DNA of 64,000 nucleotides from contig OX388316.1 of NCBI GenBank assembly GCA_947579605.1, positions 13,643,290-13,707,289 of the forward strand, in the 5' to 3' direction. Each line of letters opens with the position of its first letter. The stretch's first letter is position 1. The DNA comes from Athripsodes cinereus. Its lineage: Eukaryota > Arthropoda > Insecta > Trichoptera > Leptoceridae. The notes below the pieces were generated by a model. The model worked only from the letters and a program-made list of their open reading frames with translations. It had not been told where the DNA came from and made no database searches. This document shows, piece by piece, positions 1 through 11,688 of this stretch. A program made the position numbers and the translations under genes.

Positions 1-828
1 CACAGTAAATAAAAAACAGAAAACATATTAAACCAGGAAAAAAATCAGACATTCCGCAAGTTAGTGACTACTGTTCATGAACCAAAAGGTTTTGTTAGTT
101 GTGGGTAGGTATTCGTTCTACTGCAAGTTTTTTTTAAGAACGTGACAAATCGATCGCATTCCATGACTAGGCTTCAATCGATGTTTTATTTCAATAACAG
201 ACTTAATAGGTTTGTATTTCAAGATTATAAGTCACATTTTCATTGTTAAGGTTTACTTTATTTAGGCCCCTACCTACATACAAAATATATTTTTCACTGT
301 GTTGGTGTACAAGTACCTACTAGATATTCAGTAATTAGTTTTCAATGGCTCTCATCTTGACCATGTTTTGAATTGGTTAAATTCGGAGTTGTGACGTCAC
401 ATTTTCGTTAATCAAATCTTGTGACTGACATTATGAATATTTTTAGATTTCTTAAAACTTAGTTCGTAAGTACTTAGGTATGTGGGTACCAAAAATAATT
501 ACTGTAAAAATATACGGCACCTTGTGTATGGTACCGACGTTGTCCGCGACATATGGAAAGAGTATCCTGTTACAAGACTTCAAAAGTCGATACACTTATT
601 CTACATGGCAACATGAAATATCAAATATCAGCTGCTTTCTTTAGGCGTTCGGTTCAGTCAGCACCGAGAATCTCGTCAACAAAATGTTTTTTTTTTCGTT
701 ACTTAGGTACTCATTTTTGCAGTATGCCTTGACTATTTTTTTTACAAAATAGGTAGATAAGATTGAGCCTTACCCTTGTGATTATGCTGGAATTTCAAAT
801 TATGTCATTACAATGTCATTACATTCGA
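1..828. other. AT-rich DNA, no gene seen
   Basis: I see no supported coding region, RNA gene or repeat copy here. The stretch has many TAGGTA/TACCTA words and homopolymer T runs. Stop codons interrupt every frame. Confidence 0.5.
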
Positions 829-1008
829 GTTCGTCGGTAGCCTGGAGGTAGAGTCTCGGCCTTATGAACATGAGGTCCGGGGTTCGATCCCAGGTGCCGG
901 CAAACTCCCCTTTCACGACACAAGCTTTTAGCTTACTGTGAAAGGTGTATAAGGTTGTATTTGGGTTTATAACAAAACCTAGATATATCTTTTAAAAAAA
1001 AAAAAAAA
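829..1008 (+). mobile_element. tRNA-derived SINE, copy 1
   Basis: The head (about 833-903) folds like a tRNA. GTCGGTA at 833 pairs with TGCCGGC to make a seven-pair acceptor stem with wobble pairs. TAGCCTGGAGGTAGAG resembles a polymerase III A box, and GGTTCGATCCC matches the B box. A tRNA-unrelated body follows, with CCTTTCAC and GTGAAAGG as hairpin arms, then an A run of about 15. Similar copies lie at 32.45 and 62.06 kb, and a broken inverted one near 1.36 kb. Sharing of the whole body between copies shows a SINE family rather than a tRNA gene. No target duplication was clear. Confidence 0.85.
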
Positions 1009-1305
1009 TGGTAAATGATTTGACATTTACTCGCAACTTTAAGCAGATTACTGAAAGACGTAAAATTAAATCACCTCTCTATCTTTATCTATACCATCAT
1101 GAAATATCCACTAGTAGGGTAGCCAAAGGACTGACTGTAGGTATGTAATGAACTGCATTTTTTTTTCGACGTTCCATAATACATTCAGAATCATTCTTTT
1201 AAATGTATTCTTAATATAATAATAATATGTTAAAATGAAATCATTCCGTGTAGGTACTTCCAAAACCTCCATAAACAACCCACAGCTCTCTCTCTTGACA
1301 GTATT

Positions 1306-1424
1306 AATTTAGATTTTTCGGGTTTTTGTTAACCCAAATACAACTTCATATACCTTTCACAGGAAGTTAAAAATTTGTATCGTGAAAGGAGAGTTTGCCA
1401 GCACCTAGGATCGAACTGTGCACC
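1306..1424 (-). mobile_element. tRNA-derived SINE, truncated inverted copy
   Basis: Read on the minus strand this has the B-box-like segment, the GGTGCTGGCAAACTC junction, the CTTTCAC and TGAAAGG hairpin arms, and the TTGGGTT segment of the SINE body. The A-box half of the tRNA head is missing beyond about 1424. It diverges more than copies 1 and 4, so it is probably older. Confidence 0.7.
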
Positions 1425-2270
1425 TTTAAATGTATGAACATAGGTTTTCATTTATGGTTGTGAATACTAGATGTCTATAAATTTTTAATTTATATTGTAC
1501 TCTTGTTATACATTTAATTTTTGTTTTATACGTCCTGTCTAAACTCACTTTACCCTAAAATATGTAGGGATATCAAACATTGTACAGTATTAAGTTCAGT
1601 AGAAGACATTGCCTCATGGTAATGTTTGTACGCTTTGTGTGCAAAATATTTTTTTTACAAAAAAGGATCGTGTTATTATTTTTAGGTATGTTATCTAAAT
1701 CCTTTATTTCTGTTATCTAATTCATGTATAGAAATTTTATTAAAAAATCAAATGTCATTATGATAATATCTGACTGAAAATTATACCTAAAACAAAACGA
1801 ATAATGTGTCAATATTATTCAAATATTCTATTCTATTGTCATTAGACTGTTCATTAAGTATTCACAGCTCATTCAAATCATCGTAGTGTCCAATAGTCTA
1901 CTTGCTAAATAATACAATATTCTAAGTTCCTAAGACGATAATCATAATAATAATAATATGTAACTCATGTGAAGTGTTTTCCTAGACATTGTACAACGTG
2001 AATTAATTATGTAATACTGTTACACGTAACCTCTTGCGACATGAATACTAATTACCAAATAATATTTGAATTATTGTTCCTCATTAGTCATCCTTCTTTT
2101 GTCAGTAACGCATAATATTTTGACTTACAATTTAGTTCTATCTATATAGTACCTACTTACTAACCTACCTAATTAGGTACTTTCCATCGATATTTTTGTA
2201 AAACCTTTCTTAAAATCTTCTAATTGGTGTGTTTGATACTGAATTGTGATTACCACATACTTAAGTAGGT
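1425..2270. other. AT-rich DNA, no gene seen
   Basis: No reading frame of substance and no recognised repeat. ATAAT-rich and TAGGTA-rich composition like the rest of the window. Confidence 0.45.
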
Positions 2271-2275
2271 ATCCA

Positions 2276-2829
2276 TGATTTTTCTTCTTCTTCCTCTTTA
2301 AATATTCTGCTTCTATGGCATAAAAGGTCTCCTGGGACACAGGGCTCCAACTGTTTGCCATCTCTTTGCAGGTCTCCCAGGTTAGTGAGTTCCCAACAGC
2401 ACGTTATTTGCGGCTGCTTGAAGGAGTCTATCACCGTTCACTCATTCCTGCCAGAAGCGTCTTCTTTTCCTTACCCATCTGCCAATGTCTTCTGTATCGC
2501 AGGTCTCACGTATAACTGTGTGTCTTATTCTGTCTTTGAGTGTTTTGCCCAGAATAGTGCGGAGAGTCTTCATTTCGGCGGTCCACAATTGTGCTTTGGT
2601 TCTATCTGTGTCAGCCCTCGATTCTATATCAAACATCATTATGGGCCTGAGACAATATGTCTTATATATTCGCACTTTGCTTTCCACTCGCATATGCTTG
2701 TAGCATACAAAATCTTTCAAGCATCCAGATACTGCAGCTGCTTCAGTGATCCGCTTGCTGACTTTATTATATAGATCTATTTGGCATGAGAGATTTATGC
2801 CCAAGTATTTGAATTTTCCATGGCTGTTT
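2276..2829 (-). pseudogene. RTE-like LINE, C-terminal end of reverse transcriptase polyprotein, broken
   Basis: The minus strand encodes KFKYLGINLS, then KVRIYKTYCLRPIMMFDIES, then TAEMKTLRTILGKTLKDRIR and RWVRKRRRFW. These are the conserved segments after the reverse transcriptase domain in RTE-type and related LINE endonuclease/RT polyproteins. About 130 residues are open from about 2829. Then come in-frame stops before a PGRPAKRWQ motif, which normally sits close to the C-terminus, so the copy is dead. The end at about 2279-2300 is rich in GAA, like a LINE tail. The endonuclease and catalytic RT core are absent: this is a 5'-truncated insertion. Clade assignment is from motif memory only. 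Confidence 0.8.
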
Positions 2830-3816
2830 TTTTTTATTTCTACATAATAATTATTTAACTTTTAAAATTTATAAAATGGCAAAAAACAAGGTCATTTTGG
2901 ATAAAATTTTACAAATATTTAGATAATGCCGAAGTCAGAAAGAATCAGCATACTAGGAAATGTAGATTCGGTGTTTCCGAAACCAATTTTTATTTACCTC
3001 GATATCTATTATGATTGCCCAAAAAGTCCATTATTCTTCTAAATTTAGCAATGTAGAGTATGATGTACCTACCTAAATAGGTGTACAATGGTATACCAAT
3101 ATATATATGCACATGGTTAATTGTTCGATATTGTCGTTAAAGTGAACCCTAATATGTAATAGCATCCATATGACAGCATGTTTGAAATCAGATCACACAC
3201 AAATACATGGAAAATAAATTTCATACGTACCTACCTATCTGTTATCGTACTAGGTGAGCAAGTAGAATGTGTGTGAATCATGTTGTAGATGTAGAGTAAT
3301 ACACCGTTCAAATTTGCATCGAGTAATACATACATTGACTACAGTATGGTTAGAAACTAGTTTGGAAATTATAGTTTTAGTTTAAGTTACACTTTTACAT
3401 TGTAGTTGTTTATTTATGAAATAATTTAGGTAGGCATATCATAGTTTTTTTATATGAATACTTTGTGCACACATTAATACTTACATTTTTATATTATTTA
3501 CATTAATACTTTGGACTTAGAATTTGCTCAACTTCAGAGACTCATAATACAGTTCATTCGAGATTGGTACTTTGCCTTTTAAACGAAAGAAGAAAAGACT
3601 TAAATTCACCAACACGGTAAAATATTATAAATTTTCTTGTAAGTATATGGCAATCTGAAAATAAAATAAGAATCGTCTAAAAGTACATCAATTTGCAATG
3701 AGAGAAGGTTCATTTAATTTCGATTTTTCTAATTCAATTAGGTATCACTTTAAGCTGTTGAATATATACCTACTTACTACTGAATTTATGAAATTTTTGA
3801 ATAGGTACCTTTCTAC
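2830..3816. other. AT-rich DNA, no gene seen
   Basis: No supported gene or repeat. Several TACCTACCTA words and AT runs. Confidence 0.45.
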
Positions 3817-3824
3817 ATATGTAC

Positions 3825-4468
3825 TAGTGGTGTAACGAATATTCATATTCGCATATTTCAAAGTATTCGCAAAAAAAATATGCGAATGTTTTGCGAATAT
3901 TATTTTGGAAATAAAGTATCGGTGATTCGGTAAAAGTACCGGATACTTACCCGGTACATTGTAGAAAAAGGTACTGCAAGAAAATGTTGTTTAAGAAAAT
4001 CGAGGAGTTTTGAAATATTTTAAATTCCTACACTGAGAAAAATACTCAAAACGAATCATTGGTACGGTACTATCAGATTAGGACCAGAGATCGTACAAAC
4101 GATTCATTGGTATAAATCTATAATATTAACTCTTCGCAAACAAATCATTGGTAAATTTACCAACAACTTGTTTGCGAAGAGTTAATATTATAGATTCGTA
4201 CTAATGAATCGTTTGTACGATCTCTGGTCCTAATCTGATAGTACGTACCAATGATTCGTTGTGAAATTTCGTTAATATTTTTCTCAGTGTATACCATTTT
4301 GAAAATTCGGCGACGGGGGGGGGGGGTAGAAATTTTATGTTTGAGCAATATTGTAGAAATTTAAGCAAGTCAATATTCGCTGTTCGCATTCGCGTTCGCG
4401 AATGTCGGCAACAAATATTCGCATTCGCATTCGCGAATATCCAAAATCACACATTCGTTACATCACTA
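3825..4468. mobile_element. Non-autonomous hAT-type element (split by a palindromic MITE)
   Basis: The ends are imperfect inverted repeats: TAGTGGTGTAACGAAT at the left, and its near-complement ATTCGTTACATCACTA at the right. The exact 8-bp duplication ATATGTAC flanks both (3817-3824 and 4469-4476), which is the hAT superfamily signature. Subterminal ATTCGCATTCGCGAATA-like repeats fill both sides. A 259-bp palindromic MITE sits at 4031-4289. Without it the element is about 385 bp. No transposase is present. A run of 12 G at 4315-4326 lies in the right part. Confidence 0.85.
4031..4289. mobile_element. Palindromic (foldback) MITE, copy 1
   Basis: Almost the whole 259 bp is one inverted repeat centred near 4160. 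It starts CACTGAGAAAAAT and ends TTTTTCTCAGTG-like, with TA on both sides. The TA duplication and near-complete palindrome suggest a Tc1/mariner-type MITE. The left arm is about 10 bp shorter near the terminus than the right arm. It lies inside the hAT element 3825-4468. Short reading frames on either strand here are by-products of the palindrome. Confidence 0.85.
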
Positions 4469-4476
4469 ATATGTAC

Positions 4477-7400
4477 ATTATATATTTTTATAAGAAATTA
4501 TAAGGTTTGTTGAGGTAAAAAAAAAAAGTTTTATTATGTATGATAAGAATAAAACTATATACTCGTAATTGACTGTCCAGTTACATAATTCAACGAGTTG
4601 AAAATTACGAACACTCTTTCAATGCCACAAACAAAATAACTATAAAAAAGTACACGGTTCCTTTTATAAAGTTAATTTTAAATGGGAAAAAATACATATT
4701 TCTAATTCCACAAATAAATATTTCGAATTGTTTAACTGTTGAGCGGAATGAAGACAACGTATATCTTTAACAACGGTGTGATTATTAGGTATTATATTAA
4801 TTTATTTTTTTTAAAGCACAATGTAAATAATACACCAAAATTACACAAATGGATATTTCTCGAAAATAAGACATTTGTACTTGTTGAGTTATGAAACTAG
4901 ACAGTTGAATTATCAATGTCTATGTTTATAAAAAGTTTAAAATAGGTACCTACCAATTGCGGTTCAGAGACACTATTGCTAATTAGTAAAATTTCCCATC
5001 ACCATGTAGTGTAGTGTTGTGCATAACATTATTACATCAGCATGATATTATTATATAGATACCTAGTAGGTACAACATATTATGATGTATTATGATACAT
5101 TAAGTAATGCAACCCCTCAAATCGGATATTGTTACAGATGAATGGTCCCGAAGGGTGAACTATAGCTAAGCCCAAAGCACATGAGGACGCGGCACATGCC
5201 ACCAACCATTACACTACCTCTGCTTGTTACTGTTGTTACCAGCGATCTTATTATAATAGTCCATAATATACCTACCTACCGTCCTTATACAAGTTTAAAC
5301 ATAAGCCCAATATTTCAGTATAGTCTCAGGTGACCCTTATTATGTAGTTCATCTTAAATCGATTAGCTTTATTTTTTTCATCCAATAAACTTCAATATTA
5401 TATCATATCCATTTAATAGCAAAATGTAGGTATGGGATATGTAGACTGTAGAGTGATCCTCAGTGACACCAGCCCTTACATCTCAGACCATCAAATGACA
5501 AGTATTTTAAACATTTTATTAATTAGCATCTAATTTTCATTATAATGACAATAATAATAATACCTAATGTTCTAGTATATACCTACAAGTTGTAAAATTT
5601 CATATCATTTTGTGTATGCCATGTGAAATAATGATAATAATGTTTTCCATAACGGCTGTAATGTCTCTTTGAGGATCAGTCTATCTGTTCCTTACATTTT
5701 GGGGTAAAATATTTTCGATAAATTGAAGGTTATTGGATGACATCAAAAAATAATCGATTAGGTTATACTTCATAAAAGTGGTAACCTAAGGGCAGATTGA
5801 AATATCGAGACTTAGTAGGTACCTATAATAGATGTTGCCTATAGCATAGTATAGATAGAATAGCGAGTGATAATATTGGGTAACGACTATATTATATAAT
5901 AGCAAGTAAAGGATAATTAGTTGAGATCGTTCATCGCTATGGAGACCTCTTTGTATCAAGTATGTCAGCGTTCGACCCGTCAACTATTAATAATAGCATT
6001 AGGTATTACAAAAGAGGCTAATTAAATAATCTTCCGTGTAGTCTCCAGAATAGTCCTGCATCTCCAAAGTGATCACCCACTTTTTTCTACATGTTTGAAA
6101 CTTCCTCGTTTTTTGCTGTACCTGTCTGAAATCTATGCCTTCTCAAGACCAAGCTACATATAAAATAATATTATTTAATAGTTAGATACGTTTCATCATG
6201 TGACAGTATCAAAAAGACACACTAGTCCATATATTTATCGAAATAAAAAAAAAAACGAATATAGGTAGTAGGAACAAGTACATACATATTTTATTGCTTT
6301 ATTTTCTTCATGAGAACTTGATGCTCACACTCCAACGTTTAATGCAATAAATTTATAGCATCCGATTTGCTTAATTATTCTGTTTTCGTATAGGGAGGAA
6401 ATCGTAATAAGATAGTAGATATTATAGTACTTAGATATATGTATTTGAATGTGTAGTGTATTAATAATAAACTTTAGTGGTTGTGTAGACAAAGCAATGC
6501 CCTAAACTCAATTATAGGGACATTACTTTACGACATCATTAAATACGAATAGAATGTCTTCTATTTGCATACAAAATTATCTTTTCACCGACGCGGTATT
6601 GTATCTATGTATCTATCTATACAATCCCCTGTCCATATCGAAACACAAAATACGTAGGTAGGTACTAGCTAGTTAATAGCTTTGCTCAAGTATTATGAAA
6701 AAACGAAATATACTTCATGGTTACTACATATTTGAATTTCAGATTTGTCACTACAGTGTTTCGGAACCGTCAGGAAAGGGTCCAAAAAGTGAGAGAACTA
6801 TTTATACCTACATGTGATTTGAACATTAATGAAGTTATCAATTATCAACAGTTAAACCCATTTCTGAAGGAAAAAAATCTTAGTAAAATTCCATAATTAC
6901 ATAGGTAGATATCTAATTGAAAAAAGCGTATCGTTCTTCTATAGTAGTAGGTATATAATAGACCGAAACGCTTGTTGCAATTTATCCACATATTGTTTAA
7001 TGATTTGAATGTTCATGTCGATATTTTCAACATAACATACAATGACTTTATCACCAGGATAGACATTCTCCTTTGATTCTGTTTCTTTTTGACGATATCT
7101 TTTGTTTATTTTTTGGGGCTAGGCATTTCCTTGTTTTTTTTTGTTTGTTTGTTTTTTCTTTTGTTTTTTTTTTCATTTTTCCTGCTGAGACCGCCTTGGC
7201 AAAAAGCTGATATTTTAATAATAATAATATGTCGTGAGTTTATCGTTGGCTATTATTTTTTAAGACACCTAAACAATTTTATTTTAATTTTAACTCAATA
7301 AGTTTTTTTATATATTTAGATAAACCTATACATAGTTTCAAAGACTCATAATATTTGTTGTATAGAAGATATTAAAATACAAAAGCTCTAAGCCGCTAAG

Positions 7401-9125
7401 ACAATGAATCTTCCAGGCTCTATAGGGGGCAAATATTAAAATAGTTGGTTGATGCAGTTTCTTTTATAGACGGGCGTCGCCTTTGAAACAAAATGTTGAA
7501 ACATTATAATCCATTACAATATAAAATATAGTCAGCCTGTCGCACCCATTCTGCCCTTTTAATACTCCTTTAAATCCCCCTTTTATTCGAGGAATAAAAT
7601 CAATGATGTCATAGCTAAGTGTGTATTTTATATTCACTATTTGCATGTTTTGTACGAAATGAATACAGTAGGTTTAGCAGATTGCACAAGCAATAGTTCC
7701 AGGGACTTCTCACTTCAAATAAAGTAATCAGTTCAATGTGTGATTAGTGCCCTGTACCTTGATGGTAATATCTCGAAATTTTCCTCGAGATACAGGCATA
7801 TTTAATATTATTATGTGACGATTGGTAGCTGGATTTACATAAATAAGATTTTTTGTATCGATTATTAATTATGGAACCGTGCTCTTTATCAAGCCGGTTG
7901 CAAGCTCTGAAATAATTTGCCTCGAGGTCTCAGGCAGACCATTGATTATTGTTTGACCATTGATGACCAGACCATTGATGACGGTTTCAGAAGAAGCCTG
8001 AAGACTCAAAAGACACACTATTAATTTATTATTTTGTTATTATTATTGTTAAATTTGTTGTAGGTATTATTATTATTTTATCTTACTATGTAATTTTAAA
8101 AATGGTCGTGAATATTAATCCTAGATGCTGTGAAGCGCCCTTGAAGTGATATTATCACAATACGGCGCTATATAAATTATTCTCATATAATAATAATTAC
8201 CTATCGCTATCTACCCTACTTGGGATACGGCTTGAGGATTAAGTGCGAGTATAATAGGTTAGTTGGAAGATATCGCGCTTTTGCGATTAACTTGCCCATT
8301 ACCCAAAATTATGTGTTCAGTGTTGATGTTGTCATGTGTTTTTTTTTCTATTGTATAGGTAGGTACTATTTTTGTGCAACAAAGATATTTATTTATTTAT
8401 TTATTTATAACAGTCTAGTGTAATTTTATCGATTCATACAAGATTTGAAATAATGTTTAATATGATTCTAGTTGGATTCTTATAACTTTATCCATACACA
8501 GGGAAAATATTTAAAATAGCTAAGTATTTAAATAAAAATATATAATTATGTAAGTACGTACCAAGACCAAGGTACACCTATTCTAAATTTTCTTCTACTT
8601 GTTATATCTTAACTAAAAACTGATAATGTATCAAGTAGTTTGATATAAAGTATCTCATATTATTGTATTTAGGTATGGAAACACACATTCTGTATTGTGT
8701 GTGAATTCCTGCAAAAATGCGATAAACAGCCATCGCTCATCATAATAAACTTATATAGTGTATAAATAAAGTAACCATATATATGTAGGTACTTTTATAT
8801 AGTGGTAGGTATGTATATGAATATTATGCTGTTGATCGAAGGAGAAAACGTCACTGGTTTTACAACCTCAGTGTGATCAATTTCACGGTTAATTGAAGAT
8901 GGAACTTTTCTTCAGATAAACTGAAAACGTGACAAAAGTAACGGAATGGGATCAATTTGTTGTTGACTTACATACATACATATTATTATTAGTTAGTATA
9001 TACCCTCAATACTGTATACCTACTTTCGTATGTGCATATATATGCTATCACAGTTACTATAAATAAAATCACAAACAGGTTGGCACCTAATAATGTAAAA
9101 TGTCTATATAAATGCTCCCGTGACA
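4477..9125. other. Long AT-rich stretch without recognised genes
   Basis: I see no credible coding region in this 4.6 kb. The frame at 7089-7301 is a T/G low-complexity artefact of the tract at about 7128-7182. A TTTA microsatellite lies at about 8388-8408. A short motif, GACCATTGAT, recurs three times between 7936 and 7981. The 6.0-6.1 kb segment shows faint similarity to the start of the 230-bp dispersed repeat, too weak to annotate. Confidence 0.45.
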
Positions 9126-9129
9126 AATA

Positions 9130-9361
9130 ATAGTTGCCTAATGATAGTTGGCCAAAAAGAGCACTGTACTTTCGTCCGCAGGGGTTCCGTCGGCACGGGC
9201 GTCCCTCTTTCACAATACACCGTTCCTATGACAACCATATCAGAGCGGAGGGAATGTCGTGGAAAGAGGTGACGCAATTGGCGCAGAGACGCTCTGAATG
9301 GAGGAGGTTGGTTTCTGCCCTGTGCCCATTGAGGGCGATGATGATGATGATGATGATGATC
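9130..9361 (+). mobile_element. LINE 3' end (family with MSWKEVTQLAQRRSEW) with (GAT)n tail
   Basis: The plus strand reads through GFRRHGRPSFT, then GMSWKEVTQLAQRRSEWRR and LVSALCP, a typical C-terminus of LINE endonuclease/RT polyproteins. The frame runs into seven GAT repeats at about 9339-9361, the microsatellite tail. Only the last 80 or so codons survive. Relatives lie at 36.0-36.3 (minus), 43.9 (plus), 52.4 (plus) and 61.3 kb (minus). Several share upstream sequence such as the CTTTCGTCC-like segment, so they are one family. Confidence 0.8.
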
Positions 9362-9656
9362 TATAGGTAGGTATCTTGGTGTTTTAGTCACACGACTAAA
9401 CTCAAAGAATTGAGACGTATGTGTTATACTTATTGTGTGGGTGATTCAATAGTGTTTAGACATGATTTTGAGGTAGGCTTCATGGGATCATATCCCAGAC
9501 GAGTTGCAGGCATCTATCTGTGACAGTTTTTTTTTTTAATTACGCTTTATAAACATACCTAATCAATACTTTGTTCGACTTGTCTCTTTATAACATATTA
9601 ATCAAATCGACTTCTTCAATTGCTTATAATTATTTCTCTTAGTCTAGGATTTACAT

Positions 9657-9948
9657 ATCCCACTTGTAGGATATGCCATGATGGTAAAGTTTGGTACTAA
9701 TTCCATGAAATTTCCGTCAAATAATAGGTATCCCACTCTTTTTGAGTTTTCGAGTTTCCTGCAAAAGGCAGCTATTAGTGAAAAGTTACGTTTAAGATAT
9801 TTAACAACTTCAGTTCGACGATTATGTATGACACCCACTCTGAATAATATATTAATTGTAGTAGAACGGATAGGACAACAGGCATGTCTTTTACATGCTG
9901 TTAGTATACTGACTACTGTACCTCGATTGTAGGAAATACCGTGATGTT
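9657..9948 (+). repeat. 230-bp dispersed repeat A, copy plus a 3'-end fragment
   Basis: The end fragment CCCACTTGTAGGATATGCCA at 9660 precedes a diverged full copy at about 9718-9948. That copy has the usual order: TAGGTATCCCACTC, TTTTCGAG, CTGCAAAAGGCAG, ACACCCACTCTGAAT, and finally TACCGTGATG. Family A is unclassified. No protein, tRNA-like box or terminal inverted repeat was recognised. Confidence 0.65.
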
Positions 9949-10257
9949 ATGAATGAATGAACAATTTTTTTTAAGAATCTGATATTTGTTTGCTAGTTAA
10001 AAATAATTAAATACAAAACAAAATATTGTATCAAATTAAAAAATACGTACCTACTTAGGTGGGCATTTATTTTTATAAAAAAGGGATTTGTACTTCTATA
10101 GATTCTAAAAATTATTATTGCAAGAGTATATAGGTATTATAATAATATAATATTAAGGTACTACGTTATTGGAGTCAGCAATGATATAAAATTAAGGACC
10201 TTTTGACGAAGGAAATCCTGACGAGAAAATAAGAGGATTTATTATTATACGAACAGG

Positions 10258-10758
10258 TAGTGTTGTGGAATTCTCAAGAAATAATTTTTCGAGAAATTTC
10301 TCGGTAAATTCCTCGAAGTAGAGAATTTTCCTAGAATTTTTTTTATTTTTTATTTAACAGTATAATAATAATAAATAATTTATTCAATCAATCAATAACA
10401 ATGTGCAAATGTTGAGACAATTTATCACCAATATGGCTACAATTAATTATGGAAACAAAAAAATGTTTGGTAGGTACCTACATAGAAAAATGTGTTATTT
10501 TTGACACCCCACATGCCCATATTTCAGTAAAAAAAAATTGCAGGTACGTACATGGAAAAAAAGTTTTAATAACCTCTGAGTTGGACCTTCATCAGTCCCA
10601 CAAATTTTTGGATCAATCAGGTTGGCTGCGAAGTTTACCGGGCAAAGGGTCATAATACCACTAAGAAAAATTATGGATAGAAATTTCCCTTCCAACAGAG
10701 GAGAAATTTCTCGTTCTCGAGAAATTTCTTTGGAGAATTTTCTCTTCTCACATCACTA
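10258..10758. mobile_element. Non-autonomous hAT-type element, 501 bp
   Basis: A perfect 8-bp duplication, CGAACAGG, flanks the element (10250-10257 and 10759-10766). The ends are TAGTGTTGTG and its near-complement CACATCACTA. Both sides carry repeated TTCTCGAGAAATTTCTC-like palindromes, typical of subterminal transposase-binding repeats. The interior is AT-rich with no recognisable transposase. Short frames on both strands (10449-10655 plus, 10495-10695 minus) overlap and look random. Confidence 0.88.
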
Positions 10759-11164
10759 CGAACAGGTAAGAAGGACCTGAGAAATGAGCGGTGAAAAAAA
10801 ATCATTTTGACGTTTATCGGAAAACTAAGAAAAAGCGAGAAAAGACACATTTAGCGAGGTAGGTATATTATTATCACAAAACTTGTAGGTATCAAAATTG
10901 GGAGAAAATATTTTTCGCTTTGTTATTTTTTCTACTCGTGGTAGGTATTATATAATAAGTGTGTGGTAAAATCACGGCCATAAAAGAATTTATGATTAAA
11001 AATACCAAGACATTTTTCGATCCCATATATTTGATCAAGTGTTTCGTAAATAGAACAAGTAGTTGAGTAGGCACCTACTTACACACAAAATAATTGAAAA
11101 AAATCGGTTGTTTTTATTATTAGTGTTCCATGTAACTCCTGGGTACTTTAGTAGGTATACTATA

Positions 11165-11425
11165 CTATACCCTCACGCCGTGTCCCCAGTGGAGTAGGCA
11201 GAGAGAACGGAACGCCATATACATCTATCCTTACATACTTCTTTCGCTTCTTCTACATTCATACAATGTCTCATATACGTAGGTACGTCGATTCCTCTTA
11301 CTTAACATACAGCCGTCCTTGAGAATTTGATCCACGTGATCAAGCCACGTGGTTCTCTGATGCCCGCGCTTCCTCACACCCCTTCTTCCAGACAAGTATA
11401 CGTAGCTTACCCCCTTTTTCATCAT
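11165..11425 (-). mobile_element. LINE 3' end (family with RRGVRKRGHQRTTWLDHV)
   Basis: On the minus strand the frame gives KKGVSYVYLSGRRGVRKRG, TTWLDHVDQILKDGCMLSKR and NRRTYVYETLYECRRS, then the 3' sequence ending in a GAGGGTATA-type tail at about 11165-11175. It matches copies at 18.95 and 56.28 kb, with a worn copy near 17.1 kb. This is the polyprotein C-terminus only, 5'-truncated. Confidence 0.75.
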
Positions 11426-11624
11426 AATATTAATATTCTATGCTCCTGGCGAAACTATTTCCCGTTTTTTTCTGTCAGTTTTTTTAGTGTTCTGTAAAGG
11501 TAGGTATTCATCAAACATCATGAATATGACATTTGATGACATTTTTAATTCAGCAATGATGTATATCTACTTACCACACATCCTGCAAAATAATTATCAT
11601 GATTATTTTGATTGGCACAGAGAG

Positions 11625-11688
11625 AACGACTTGTCTGTTTAAGTGCAATTAGTCTGCTGGTTACCTCAACTGTGGGAGATGCAGTGAT
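11625..11688 (+). repeat. Dispersed repeat A, 3' fragment
   Basis: Contains the A-family end: AGAGAACGACTTGT, TCTGCTGGTTACC, and a TGTGGGAGATGCAGTGATA terminus. It abuts the ATA microsatellite that ends the neighbouring LINE, so the LINE inserted at or next to the repeat's end. Confidence 0.6.

Noticed and set aside
833..905. A tRNA gene
   Set aside because: The tRNA-like part is followed in three dispersed copies by the same unrelated body, so it is the head of a SINE.
5140..5230. GC-richer patch with AGCACATGAGGACGCGGCAC
   Set aside because: No frame or repeat relation could be established.
9420..9540. tRNA-like words (GAGGTAGGC and GGGATCATATCCCAG) followed by a T run
   Set aside because: The stems do not pair well and there is no second copy. 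It may be a worn SINE but cannot be supported.
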